NCBI RefSeq assembly: GCF_964340395.1 | Contig: NC_135554.1 | Location: 3,302,975 to 3,355,474 of the forward strand | Direction of reading: 5' to 3' | Length of the DNA stretch: 52,500 nucleotides | Origin: Glandiceps talaboti | Lineage: Eukaryota; Hemichordata; Enteropneusta; Spengelidae | Shown here: positions 25,540 to 37,061 of the stretch, in pieces | Numbering within the stretch: position 1 is the first letter of the stretch | Layout: every line of letters begins with the position of its first letter | Made by a program: the position numbers and the translations under genes | The notes under the pieces: model-generated | Database searches by the model: none | Told to the model about the DNA's origin: nothing | The model's input: the letters and a program-made list of their open reading frames with translations, nothing else

Positions 25540-26060
25540 TATATCTTTATGGTATCAGATAATAAGACCATATCATAAGAAAATGTTCATCAAAGTCATA
25601 CAATTAGGTAAAACGTCAACCAAACAAAGCACACTTTATCATGCAAAGGTGGTTGACATAGCTTTCATTTTCAATGAGTTAATAATTAATGATTAAATGA
25701 TGGGCGCTTTGCAAGCTTAAAATTTCATGTAATTTGGTACATGCATTGATAATAACAAAGCACAGGTGTGTGGTATAGTTTATATTGTAGTTTTAATTAT
25801 AATTAGTCATTTGCATAATTAATATTTATAATTAAGAAATATCTTTAGAATTCAAATTCACATAATATGGTGTATACATTGATCATACCAAAGTGCATAT
25901 CTAGTATAAAGCTATTTGATGTATCTTATAAATTCTAATGATTCATTTGCATAATTGATTATTTTTCGGTAATAAGACAATATCGTCAGTATGCAAGCTT
26001 CAAATTTCATATTTTGATATAATTAATTTGCCAAGTGAGGGATACATCATGTGCTATTGT
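25540..26060. repeat. Degenerate dispersed repeat, copy 2
   Basis: It has the same succession of short elements as 19080-19990 and in the same orientation: GCAAGCTT-AAATTTCAT, GTACATGCATTGATAATAAC, AAAGCACA, CATTTGCATAATTAAT and AATTAAGAAATATCTTTAGA. The relatedness is visible, but the divergence is high. Confidence 0.45.
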
Positions 26061-26504
26061 TATATCTCTGAATTTTGTGTTATGTCTCTGAATGTGTGTA
26101 AGAACAACGTTCTAAAGGCTTTACCCTTACGGAAGGCGTTCAGTTTATATTTGGTATTGAGACTTTAGTTAATGCAAGCTTTGTAGTGGTGGAATCTACT
26201 GCTTCTTTGTCAATTCTCTACATCTTGATAAACAGAAGGCTTAACTTTGATATTTGAGATAGTTTGGTTAATGGACAGGAAGAAGCCAAATCAATATTAA
26301 TACTTTTAGTTCAAATCTTGTCCTTCTAGCAATTGCGGGATATCAGCTTACTGATTCAGGAGAAGGAAAATCATTCTTATACGAAATCAGGAAATGAGGC
26401 AAGTCTGTTCTTTGAACATCCTATAATTTATACCTATATACAACGTGCCACAGTTATATTCAAAAGTCGGTGAACGCCCTGTGATCTATACTATGTAGAA
26501 CACC

Positions 26505-26897
26505 AAGAGCCCTATGTTTGTATGTTTTATGGATGCTTCTAAAGCGTTATATCGGGTTAATCACCGGTTAATTAATTTTTGTTCGTTAGATACATGTTTG
26601 GTCTAGATCTCAGCACGTGTGTGCTATATGGGGATCTGGCTGATCATCCACCTTCACTGTTATTAATGGCTTTCGCCAACTTGGAGTTTTATGTCCACGA
26701 CCTATAAATGTTTACATGGATGAGCTGAGCCATCATCTGTCTTCTTGTAAAGTTGGGTGTCTTCTTAGTAGCAGACTTTTAATTCACATTTCATATGCTG
26801 ATAATTTAATTGTTTTCAGCCCTTCTAGCAAGGGTTTACAAGTTCATGCATAAAGGTTATTCATGTTATGATATTTATGGTAGCGAACATGATATTA
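26505..26897 (+). pseudogene. LINE reverse transcriptase fragment (palm motifs), frameshifted
   Basis: Two frames together give a decayed RT palm. In frame from about 26508 to 26601: SPMFVCFMDASKALYRVNH, equivalent to the family's F-x-DASKAFDRVNH with its catalytic aspartate. From 26599 in the next frame: W-SRSQHVCAIWGSG, a TGA at 26641, STFTVINGFRQLGVLCP, NVYMDEL, then ISYADNLIVFSPSSKGLQ to a TAA at 26851. The usual catalytic YADD is YADN here. The 20-30 residues normally lying between the two parts are missing, which indicates an internal deletion. After 26853 another shift gives C-YDIYGSEHDII up to 26897, where a poly-G sequence interrupts it. The element is inactive. The downstream C-terminus may be the fragment at 27917-28147. 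Confidence 0.8.
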
Positions 26898-27905
26898 TTG
26901 GGGGGGGGGTGGATCGGGCCGACAGAGCGGTCACTGACCTGTAACATCGGAAACACCTCCTCCCCCATTTAATTCTAAAACATGATGACCCCCCCCCCCT
27001 CCATATCATATTTACATGACAGGTATTTGATCGTGACTCAGAATGGACTGGTTAACAATGTCTCGCAAATACTTTATAAGATACATACTGCACTAAATTA
27101 GCGACTACACATGGTAAGTATATGCAAAAAAGGAGTTTAATAGCATCTTGACAGTAAAAGGTAGGGGAAAACTTGAGATGGGAATACATACACCTTTCAT
27201 TGGGGTCCTAGGGTGTCACCCCCTAGAAGCTCTGGAGTTTTATATACTTGAAGCCAATATTTAGGCTTTTTAGACCCTTTCAGACAATAATTTCCAAGCT
27301 TTACAAGACAGCACCAACATGTAATTAGCAACTACATAGGGTCTAGTAATTTGTTTAACAAGTTTACATAGCAGTAAAAGTAGGGGGAAGAGCATATGAG
27401 ATGGGGAGATATACCCACTGATCTTGTGGGTCCAAGGGTCTAAAATTAAATTAATCTATATTCATAGGGTTAAAATGTTTAAGAAAAGTTTAATTATACC
27501 ATTATGACAGTAAGAGGTTGGCGTATCTGATTGTTAGTTGACTGCATGACATACAATAATTAAATTATAATACGTCACACATAGAAGATGAACTTCCTAA
27601 GATAACAATAGGTCATGCATAATTATGAGTGTCATGGAAATGAAACAAAACACACTAATCTTTAACTTGAATGACATCGCTAGATATACGATATTAGTGT
27701 ACCTATTGTCTTGACGCCCATGTGAGCTATTGCAATAAGATATATTCATTTCTCTAAGTAGGTGTACCCAAACACAATAATTACAAATTTATGACATTGG
27801 CATTATTATTGCAGATATAATAAATTTACAGGTATCTTAGAGAGCTTTAGGTGCTCATACCTACTATGTATAATAGAAACTGGAATATGATGAGATAGTA
27901 TAGTT
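26898..27905 (-). mobile_element. Inverted partial copy (copy B) of the 14.4-16.4 kb element
   Basis: Read on the reverse strand, this stretch follows copy A from about 15105 to 16370 with internal losses. Shared text includes TTCCAGTTTCTATTATACA (reverse complement near 27875-27893, and 15127-15145), AACAATCAGAT, ACTGTCATAATGGTAT, GGTGCTGTCTTGTAAAGC, TACCTGTCATGTGAATAT-like text, and CATCATGTTTTAGAATTAA flanked by G runs. The G-run end abuts the LINE fragment at 26897. The other end lies just before the LINE C-terminal fragment. So this copy sits inside LINE sequence and lacks the outer inverted end that copy A has. Confidence 0.65.
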
Positions 27906-27916
27906 TTATAAGTCCT

Positions 27917-28147
27917 ATGATTATTTGTTACTCAGTTTTGTCTTTTGGTGAACTTGTCCGGAAATGTGTCTACAAGTTTGTTAAGAGAGTTGCAGACAGT
28001 AGCAATGTTTATGTACAGTGTGTTTATTCATGTATGTATCGTATCACTCCAGTGCAGGCAGTGGAGAAATATTCTTTTATTAATGTTTTGTCATTATTTT
28101 TTATGTTTGTTTATGTTGGCCTCGAGCCCGATTCAAATAATAAATAA
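27917..28147 (+). pseudogene. LINE C-terminal fragment and 3' end
   Basis: 76-codon frame with SFGELVRKCVYKFVKRVADS, then SNVYVQ...YRITPVQA...KYSFINV, ending LEPDSNNK and a stop, followed by TAAATAAATTTTATTTAAAT. The F/S-x-x-x-L-R-K/N-C-x-Y-K-F-x-x-R-V/L...S-x-N pattern and the closing L-E-P/S-D/E-x-N-K just before an AT-rich tail resemble the C-termini of the LINE group that carries DASKAFDRVNH-type reverse transcriptases. This is family knowledge from memory. Orientation and position fit the same element as 26505-26897, although about 200 residues between them are missing. Confidence 0.55.
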
Positions 28148-28269
28148 ATTTTATTTAAATAATAAATATTCAAATTCACTGAATACCCTGTGACATATAC
28201 TTATATAGAACGATTTAGTTATATTCAATAGTTGCTGAACACCCAGTGAGTTATACTTATAACACTGAG

Positions 28270-28882
28270 AAGTTAGTATCTTAAAATTTGTAATCAAATG
28301 TATACATGACTGTTATAACGCATATATACTAGTTGATATATTCTAGACATTCCAATCAATTCGAATCATATACGACGACATGTGTCATGTCCAACTATAG
28401 ACAATAGAAGGGGATTGCTAGATGGTTAACCATAACTAAAAGAAGACTTTGTATTTGATCAATACAATGTGTTTTTATTTTATACATAGTGTTATGTATA
28501 GAAAGCAAAATTTTTGTAATATATATAATCTATATGAATAGTGTTCTTTTAAAAGCTAGCTGATTTATATGTAATATAGCTGAGTTCATGTCCTATGTAC
28601 TTATTACAATTAGTGACACACAAATCAACTATTTGTCATCAATTTGTTGATTGAGCCATTAGGTGTGAGAGAACATGATTCAAATCGCTCTCCAACTACT
28701 TTCAAATTAATCTTTACTGACATTACCGGAAATTAATCTTTCGGATAAAAGGATTCCTACAAATGTGTTATATACTTAAATTACAATAATGGAACCGACG
28801 TCAATCATAATGTTAGAATTACATTGCTGTCAAGACAGATTCTCTGTGGAAGAATCCGTACATACAATGTACTGACGCAATA
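28270..28882. other. Unique AT-rich sequence, no gene recognised
   Basis: Nothing coding or structured is visible, apart from short AT palindromes. Confidence 0.5.
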
Positions 28883-28885
28883 ATG

Positions 28886-29170
28886 CATGCATGTATGTAT
28901 GTATGTATGTATGTATGTATGTATGTATGTATGTATGTATGTATGTTTGTGTGTGTGTGTGTGTATGTATGGATGTATGTATGTATGTATGTATGTATGT
29001 ATGTATGTATGTATGTACGTACGTATGTACGTACGTATGTACGTACGTACGTACGTATGTATGTATGTATGTATGTATGTATGTATGTATGTATGTATGT
29101 ATGTATGCACGTATGTATGTATGTATGTATGTATGTATGTATGTATGTATGTATGTATGTATGTATGTAT
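28886..29170. repeat. Tetranucleotide microsatellite (TATG)n with GTAC and GT islands
   Basis: TATG units with a GT island at 28945-28963 and a GTAC/GTACGTAC island at 29013-29057. The motif is the reverse complement class of the CATA tract at 13262-13649. Frames read as M-Y-V-C or H-T-Y-I repeats and are not genes. Confidence 0.97.
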
Positions 29171-29649
29171 ACATTTACGAAAAAAAGAGCACTGCGAATA
29201 AATTACTATCGTTAATATTCACGTCAAGCCCATTAAATACATGATATTTAGAAGCTGACATTATATTTTCATCATGGAACATTGAATCGTGTGTTCGCAA
29301 ACAGTTAACAAATTAATTGGAATAGTAATATTTTAAATACGTGTTAAGTTATATCGCAATGCTGTTTGTTTTGTTGCTGCAACATTGATGATATATATAT
29401 TGTATAATTAATAGATGACAACGATGCCTGTAAACAGTTTTAATTCAACAATTAAGCACAGCTTATGAGAAAGAGACGACAACGACAAACTATTTCTCGG
29501 CTGCGTCTCGTCATTTTGGCAACCGAGTAGGCTCATGGTGTCACAAATTACTTTCGATTGAAAAAGGAAAAAAAAGGAAAAAAAAAGTGTATTTGATATC
29601 AAATTTTATTTTTATAAAAAGAGAAAGAATAAAGTTTGTTTCATATCAA
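29171..29649. other. Unique AT-rich sequence, no gene recognised
   Basis: Nothing is recognised. A GAAAAAAAAGG-type A-rich stretch lies at 29562-29590. Confidence 0.5.
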
Positions 29650-29985
29650 TGTCCAAGTTAAATTCATTTTCACTTGCATAAAATCTTTGGGATTGCAAAT
29701 TGATTTTCATTTCAAAATCATTTTCACTTGCATTCACATTTGCAAATAGAGTAAATTTGAAATTTGGTAATTTCCAAATCAAGTGGAAACGAATTTCAAA
29801 TCAAAATTGATTTTGCAAATGCAAATGCAAATGCAAATGAAAATGAATTAGAGAGAAGTGAAAATAGATTTGCAAAGGCAAGTAAAATGCATTTAAATTG
29901 GAAATCGATTTGCAAATGCAATTGAAAATGAATTTGAGATGAAAATCTATGTGCAAATGCAAGTGAAATTGAAAATGAGTTGCCT
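29650..29985. repeat. Palindromic, TGCAAAT-rich sequence at the array border
   Basis: The left half has TTTTCACTTGCA-type text (29661-29679, 29723-29738) and the right half has its inverse, TGCAAATGAAAATGAATT (29832-29849, and again near 29914-29936 and 29951-29979). AATTCATTTTCACTTGCAT at 29661-29679 pairs with 29831-29849 with one mismatch, so the region can fold back. The outer right edge runs straight into the first 39-bp unit. Confidence 0.7.
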
Positions 29986-32069
29986 TTTATTGTCTGAGAT
30001 TATATACCGTACCAAACCATGTCTTTGGTTGTCTGAGATTATATATCGTACCAACACATGTCTTTGGTTGTATGAGATTATATACCATACCAACACATGT
30101 CTTTGGTTGTCTGAGATTATATACCGTACCAACACATGTCTTTGGTTGTCTGAGATTATATATCGTACCAACACATGTCTTTGGTTGTATGAGATTATAT
30201 ACCATACCAACACATGTCTTTGGTTGTATGAGATTATATATCGTACCAACACATGTCTTTGGTTGTCTGAGATTATATATCGTACCAACACATGTCTTTG
30301 GTTGTATGAGATTATATATCGTACCAACACATGTCTTTGGTTGTCTGAGATTATATACCATACCAACACATGTCTTTGGTTGTCTGAGATTATATACCGT
30401 ACCAACACATGTCTTTGGTTGTATGAGATTATATACCGTACCAACACATGTCTTTGGTTGTCTGAGATTATATACCGTACCAACACATGTCTTTGGTTGT
30501 CTGAGATTATATACCGTACCAACACATGTCTTTTATTGGGTGAGATTATATATCATACCAAACCATGTCTTTGGTTGTCTGAGATTATATACCGTACCAA
30601 CACATGTCTTTTATTGTATGAGATTATATACCGTACCAACACATGTCTTTGGTTGTCTGAGATTATATACCGTACCAACACATGTCTTTGGTTGTCTGAG
30701 ATTATATATCGTACCAAACCATGTCTTTGGTTGTCTGAGATTATATACCATACCAACACATGTCTTTTATTGTCTGAGATTATATATCGTACCAAACCAT
30801 GTCTTTGGTTGTCTGAGATTATATACCATACCAACACATGTCTTTTATTGTCTGAGATTATATATCGTACCAACACATGTCTTTGGTTGTATGAGATTAT
30901 ATACCATACCAACACATGTCTTTTATTGTCTGAGATTATATATCGTACCAACACATGTCTTTGGTTGTCTAAGATTATATACCATACCAACACATGTCTT
31001 TTATTGTCTGAGATTATATACCATACCAACACATGTCTTTGGTTGTATGAGATTATATACCGTACCAACACATGTCTTTGGTTGTATGAGATTATATACC
31101 ATACCAACACATGTCTTTGGTTGTATGAGATTATATACCGTACCAACACATGTCTTTGGTTGTCTGAGATTATATACCATACCAACACATGTCTTTTATT
31201 GTCTGAGATTATATATCGTACCAACACATGTCTTTGGTTGTATGAGATTATATACCATACCAACACATGTCTTTTATTGTATGAGATTATATACCGTACC
31301 AACACATGTCTTTTATTGTATGAGATTATATACCATACCAACACATGTCTTTGGTTGTATGAGATTATATACCATACCAACACATGTCTTTGGTTGTATG
31401 AGATTATATACCATACCAACACATGTCTGTGGTTGTATGAGATTATATATCGTACCAACACATGTCTTTTATTGTATGAGATTATATACCATACCAACAC
31501 ATGTCTTTGGTTGTATGAGATTATATACCATACCAACACATGTCTTTTATTGTCTGAGATTATATATCGTACCAACACATGTCTTTTATTGTATGAGATT
31601 ATATATCGTACCAACACATGTCTTTGGTTGTATGAGATTATATATCGTACCAACACATGTCTTTTATTGTATGAGATTATATACCGTACCAACACATGTC
31701 TTTTATTGTCTGAGATTATATACCGTACCAACACATGTCTTTGGTTGTATGAGATTATATACCCTACCAACACATGTCTTTGGTTGTATGAGATTATATA
31801 CCATACCAACACATGTCTGTGGTTGTATGAGATTATATATCGTACCAACACATGTCTTTTATTGTCTGAGATTATATATCATACCAACACATGTCTTTGG
31901 TTGTATGAGATTATATATCGTACCAACACATGTCTTTTATTGTCTGAGATTATATATCGTACCAACACATGTCTTTGGTTGTCTGAGATTATATACCATA
32001 CCAACACATGTCTTTGGTTGTCTGAGATTATATACCATACCAACACATGTCTTTTATTGTCTGAGATTA

Positions 32070-35000
32070 TATATCGTACCAACACATGTCTTTGGTTGTA
32101 TGAGATTATATATCGTACCAACACATGTCTTTTATTGTCTGAGATTATATATCATACCGAACCATGTCTTTTATTGTCTGAGATTATATATCGTACCAAC
32201 ACATGTCTTTGGTTGTATGAGATTATATACCGTACCAACACATGTCTTTGGTTGTCTGAGATTATATACCGTACCAACACATGTCTTTTATTGTCTGAGA
32301 TTATATATCGTACCAACACATGTCTTTGGTTGTCTGAGATTATATACCGTACCAACACATGTCTTTGGTTGTATGAGATTATATATCGTACCAACACATG
32401 TCTTTTATTGTCTGAGATTATATACCGTACCAACACATGTCTTTTATTGTCTGAGATTATATACCGTACCAACACATGTCTTTGGTTGTATGAGATTATA
32501 TACCGTACCAACACATGTCTTTGGTTGTATGAGATTATATATCGTACCAACACATGTCTTTTATTGTCTGAGATTATATACCGTACCAACACATGTCTTT
32601 GGTTGTATGAGATTATATACCATACCAACACATGTCTTTTATTGTCTGAGATTATATATCGTACCAACACATGTCTTTGGTTGTCTGAGATTATATACCG
32701 TACCAACACATGTCTTTGGTTGTATGAGATTATATACCATACCAACACATGTCTTTGGTTGTATGAGATTATATACCGTACCAACACATGTCTTTTATTG
32801 TCTGAGATTATATATCGTACCAACACATGTCTTTTATTGTATGAGATTATATACCATACCAACACATGTCTTTGGTTGTATGAGATTATATATCGTACCA
32901 ACACATGTCTTTGGTTGTATGAGATTATATATCGTACCAACACATGTCTTTGGTTGTCTGAGATTATATACCATACCAACACATGTCTTTGGTTGTCTGA
33001 GATTATATACCATACCAACACATGTCTTTTATTGTCTGAGATTATATACCGTACCAACACATGTCTTTGGTTGTCTGAGATTATATACCATACCAACACA
33101 TGTCTTTGGTTGTCTGAGATTATATACCGTACCAACACATGTCTTTGGTTGTATGAGATTATATATCGTACCAACACATGTCTTTTATTGTCTCAGATTA
33201 TATATCGTACCAACACATGTCTTTGGTTGTATGAGATTATATATCGTACCAACACATGTCTTTGGTTGTATGAGATTATATACCATACCAACACATGTCT
33301 GTGGTTGTATGAGATTATATATCGTACCAACACATGTCTTTTATTGTCTGAGATTATATACCATACCAACACATGTCTTTGGTTGTATGAGATTATATAT
33401 CGTACCAACACATGTCTTTTATTGTATGAGATTATATACCGTACCAACACATGTCTTTTATTGTCTGAGATTATATACCGTACCAACACATGTCTTTGGT
33501 TGTATGAGATTATATACCATACCAACACATGTCTGTGGTTGTATGAGATTATATACCATACCAACACATGTCTTTTATTGTATGAGATTATATATCGTAC
33601 CAACACATGTCTTTGGTTGTCTGAGATTATATATCGTACCAACACATGTCTTTTATTGTCTGAGATTATATATCATACCAACACATGTCTTTTATTGTCT
33701 GAGATTATATACCGTACCAACACATGTCTTTGGTTGTCTGAGATTATATATCGTACCAACACATGTCTTTGGTTGTCTGAGATTATATATCGTACCAACA
33801 CATGTCTTTGGTTGTATGAGATTATATACCATACCAACACATGTCTTTTATTGTCTGAGATTATATATCATACCAACACATGTCTTTTATTGTCTGAGAT
33901 TATATACCGTACCAACACATGTCTTTGGTTGTCTGAGATTATATATCGTACCAACACATGTCTTTGGTTGTCTGAGATTATATATCGTACCAACACATGT
34001 CTGTGGTTGTATGAGATTATATACCATACCAACACATGTCTTTGGTTGTATGAGATTATATATCGTACCAACACATGTCTTTGGTTGTATGAGATTATAT
34101 ACCATACCAACACATGTCTTTTATTGTCTGAGATTATATATCGTACCAACACATGTCTTTGGTTGTCTGATATTATATACCATACCAACACATGTCTTTG
34201 GTTGTATGAGATTATATACCGTACCAACACATGTCTTTTATTGTCTGAGATTATATACCATACCAACACATGTCTTTTATTGTCTGAGATTATATACCGT
34301 ACCAACACATGTCTTTGGTTGTCTGAGATTATATACCATACCAACACATGTCTTTTATTGTCTGAGATTATATACCGTACCAACACATGTCTTTGGTTGT
34401 ATGAGATTATATACCATACCAACACATGTCTTTGGTTGTATGAGATTATATACCATACCAACACATGTCTTTGGTTGTCTGAGCTTATATACCATACCAA
34501 CACATGTCTTTGGTTGTCTGATATTATATACCATACCAACACATGTCTTTTATTGTATGAGATTATATACCGTACCAACACATGTCTTTTATTGTATGAG
34601 ATTATATACCGTACCAACACATGTCTTTGGTTGTATGAGATTATATACCATACCAACACATGTCTTTGGTTGTATGAGATTATATACCATACCAACACAT
34701 GTCTTTGGTTGTATGAGATTATATACCGTACCAACACATGTCTTTGGTTGTATGAGATTATATACCATACCAACACATGTCTTTGGTTGTATGAGATTAT
34801 ATACCATACCAACACATGTCTTTGGTTGTATGAGATTATATACCATACCAACACATGTCTTTGGTTGTCTGAGATTATATACCGTACCAACACATGTCTT
34901 TGGTTGTATGAGATTATATACCGTACCAACACATGTCTTTTATTGTCTGAGATTATATATCGTACCAACACATGTCTTTGGTTGTATGACATTATATACC

Positions 35001-36831
35001 GTACCAACACATGTCTTTGGTTGTCTGAGATTATATATCGTACCAACACATGTCTTTTATTGTCTGAGATTATATACCATACCAACACATGTCTTTGGTT
35101 GTCTGAGATTATATACCATACCAACACATGTCTTTGGTTGTCTGAGATTATATACCATACCAACACATGTCTTTTATTGTGTGAGATTATATACCGTACC
35201 AACACATGTCTTTGGTTGTATGAGATTATATACCATACCAACACATGTCTTTGGTTGTATGAGATTATATACCATACCAACACATGTCTTTGGTTGTATG
35301 AGATTATATACCGTACCAACACATGTCTTTGGTTGTATGAGATTATATACCATACCAACACATGTCTTTTATTGTATGAGATTATATATCGTACCAACAC
35401 ATGTCTTTGGTTGTCTGAGATTATATATCATACCAACACATGTCTTTGGTTGTCTGAGATTATATATCGTACCAACACATGTCTTTTATTGTATGAGATT
35501 ATATATCGTACCAACACATGTCTGTGGTTGTATGAGATTATATACCATACCAACACATGTCTTTTATTGTATGAGATTATATACCATACCAACACATGTC
35601 TTTGGTTGTATGAGATTATATACCATACCAACACATGTCTGTGGTTGCATGAGATTATATATCGTACCAACACATGTCTTTGGTTGTATGAGATTATATA
35701 CCGTACCAACACATGTCTTTGGTTGTATGAGATTATATATCGTACCAACACATGTCTTTGGTTGTCTGAGATTATATACCATACCAACACATGTCTTTTA
35801 TTGTCTGAGATTATATATCGTACCAACACATGTCTGTGGTTGTATGAGATTATATATCGTACCAACACATGTCTTTGGTTGTCTGAGATTATATACCATA
35901 CCAACACATGTCTTTTATTGTCTGAGATTATATACCATACCAACACATGTCTGTGGTTGTATGAGATTATATATCGTACCAACACATGTCTTTGGTTGTA
36001 TGAGATTATATACCGTACCAACACATGTCTTTTATTGTCTGAGATTATATATCGTACCAACACATGTCTTTGGTTGTCTGAGATTATATACCATACCAAC
36101 ACATGTCTTTTATTGTCTGAGATTATATATCGTACCAACACATGTCTTTGGTTGTATGAGATTATATATCGTACCAACACATGTCTTTGGTTGTATGAGA
36201 TTATATACCGTACCAACACATGTCTTTTATTGTCTGAGATTATATATCGTACCAACACATGTCTTTGGTTGTCTGAGATTATATACCATACCAACACATG
36301 TCTTTTATTGTCTGAGATTATATACCGTACCAACACATGTCTTTTATTGTCTGAGATTATATACCGTACCAACACATGTCTTTGGTTGTTTGAGATTATA
36401 TACCGTACCAACACATGTCTTTTATTGTCTGAGATTATATATCGTACCAACACATGTCTTTTATTGTCTGAGATTATATATCGTACCAACACATGTCTTT
36501 TATTGTCTGAGATTATATATCGTACCAACACATGTCTTTGGTTGTATGAGATTATATATCGTACCAACACATGTCTTTTATTGTCTGAGATTATATATCG
36601 TACCAACACATGTCTTTGGTTGTATGAGATTATATATCGTACCAACACATGTCTTTGGTTGTATGAGATTATATATCGTACCAACACATGTCTTTGGTTG
36701 TATGAGATTATATACCGTACCAACACATGTCTTTTATTGTCTGAGATTATATATCGTACCAACACATGTCTTTGGTTGTCTGAGATTATATACCATACCA
36801 ACACATGTCTTTTATTGTCTGAGATTATATA
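32070..36831. repeat. Higher-order block, copy 1 (about 122 units)
   Basis: The unit-variant order matches 37062-41823 at a constant offset of 4,992 bp, which is 128 units. Rare markers coincide: ACCGAACC at about 32156, TCTCAG at 33192, GAGCTT at 34482, TATGACATT at 34986, GTGTGAG at 35180, GCATGAG at 35648 and TTTGAG at 36389. I saw no difference in the stretches I compared. Confidence 0.93.
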
Positions 36832-37061
36832 TCGTACCAACACATGTCTTTGGTTGTATGAGATTATATATCGTACCAACACATGTCTTTGGTTGTATGA
36901 GATTATATACCGTACCAACACATGTCTTTTATTGTCTGAGATTATATATCGTACCAACACATGTCTTTGGTTGTCTGAGATTATATACCATACCAACACA
37001 TGTCTTTTATTGTCTGAGATTATATACCGTACCAACACATGTCTTTTATTGTCTGAGATTA

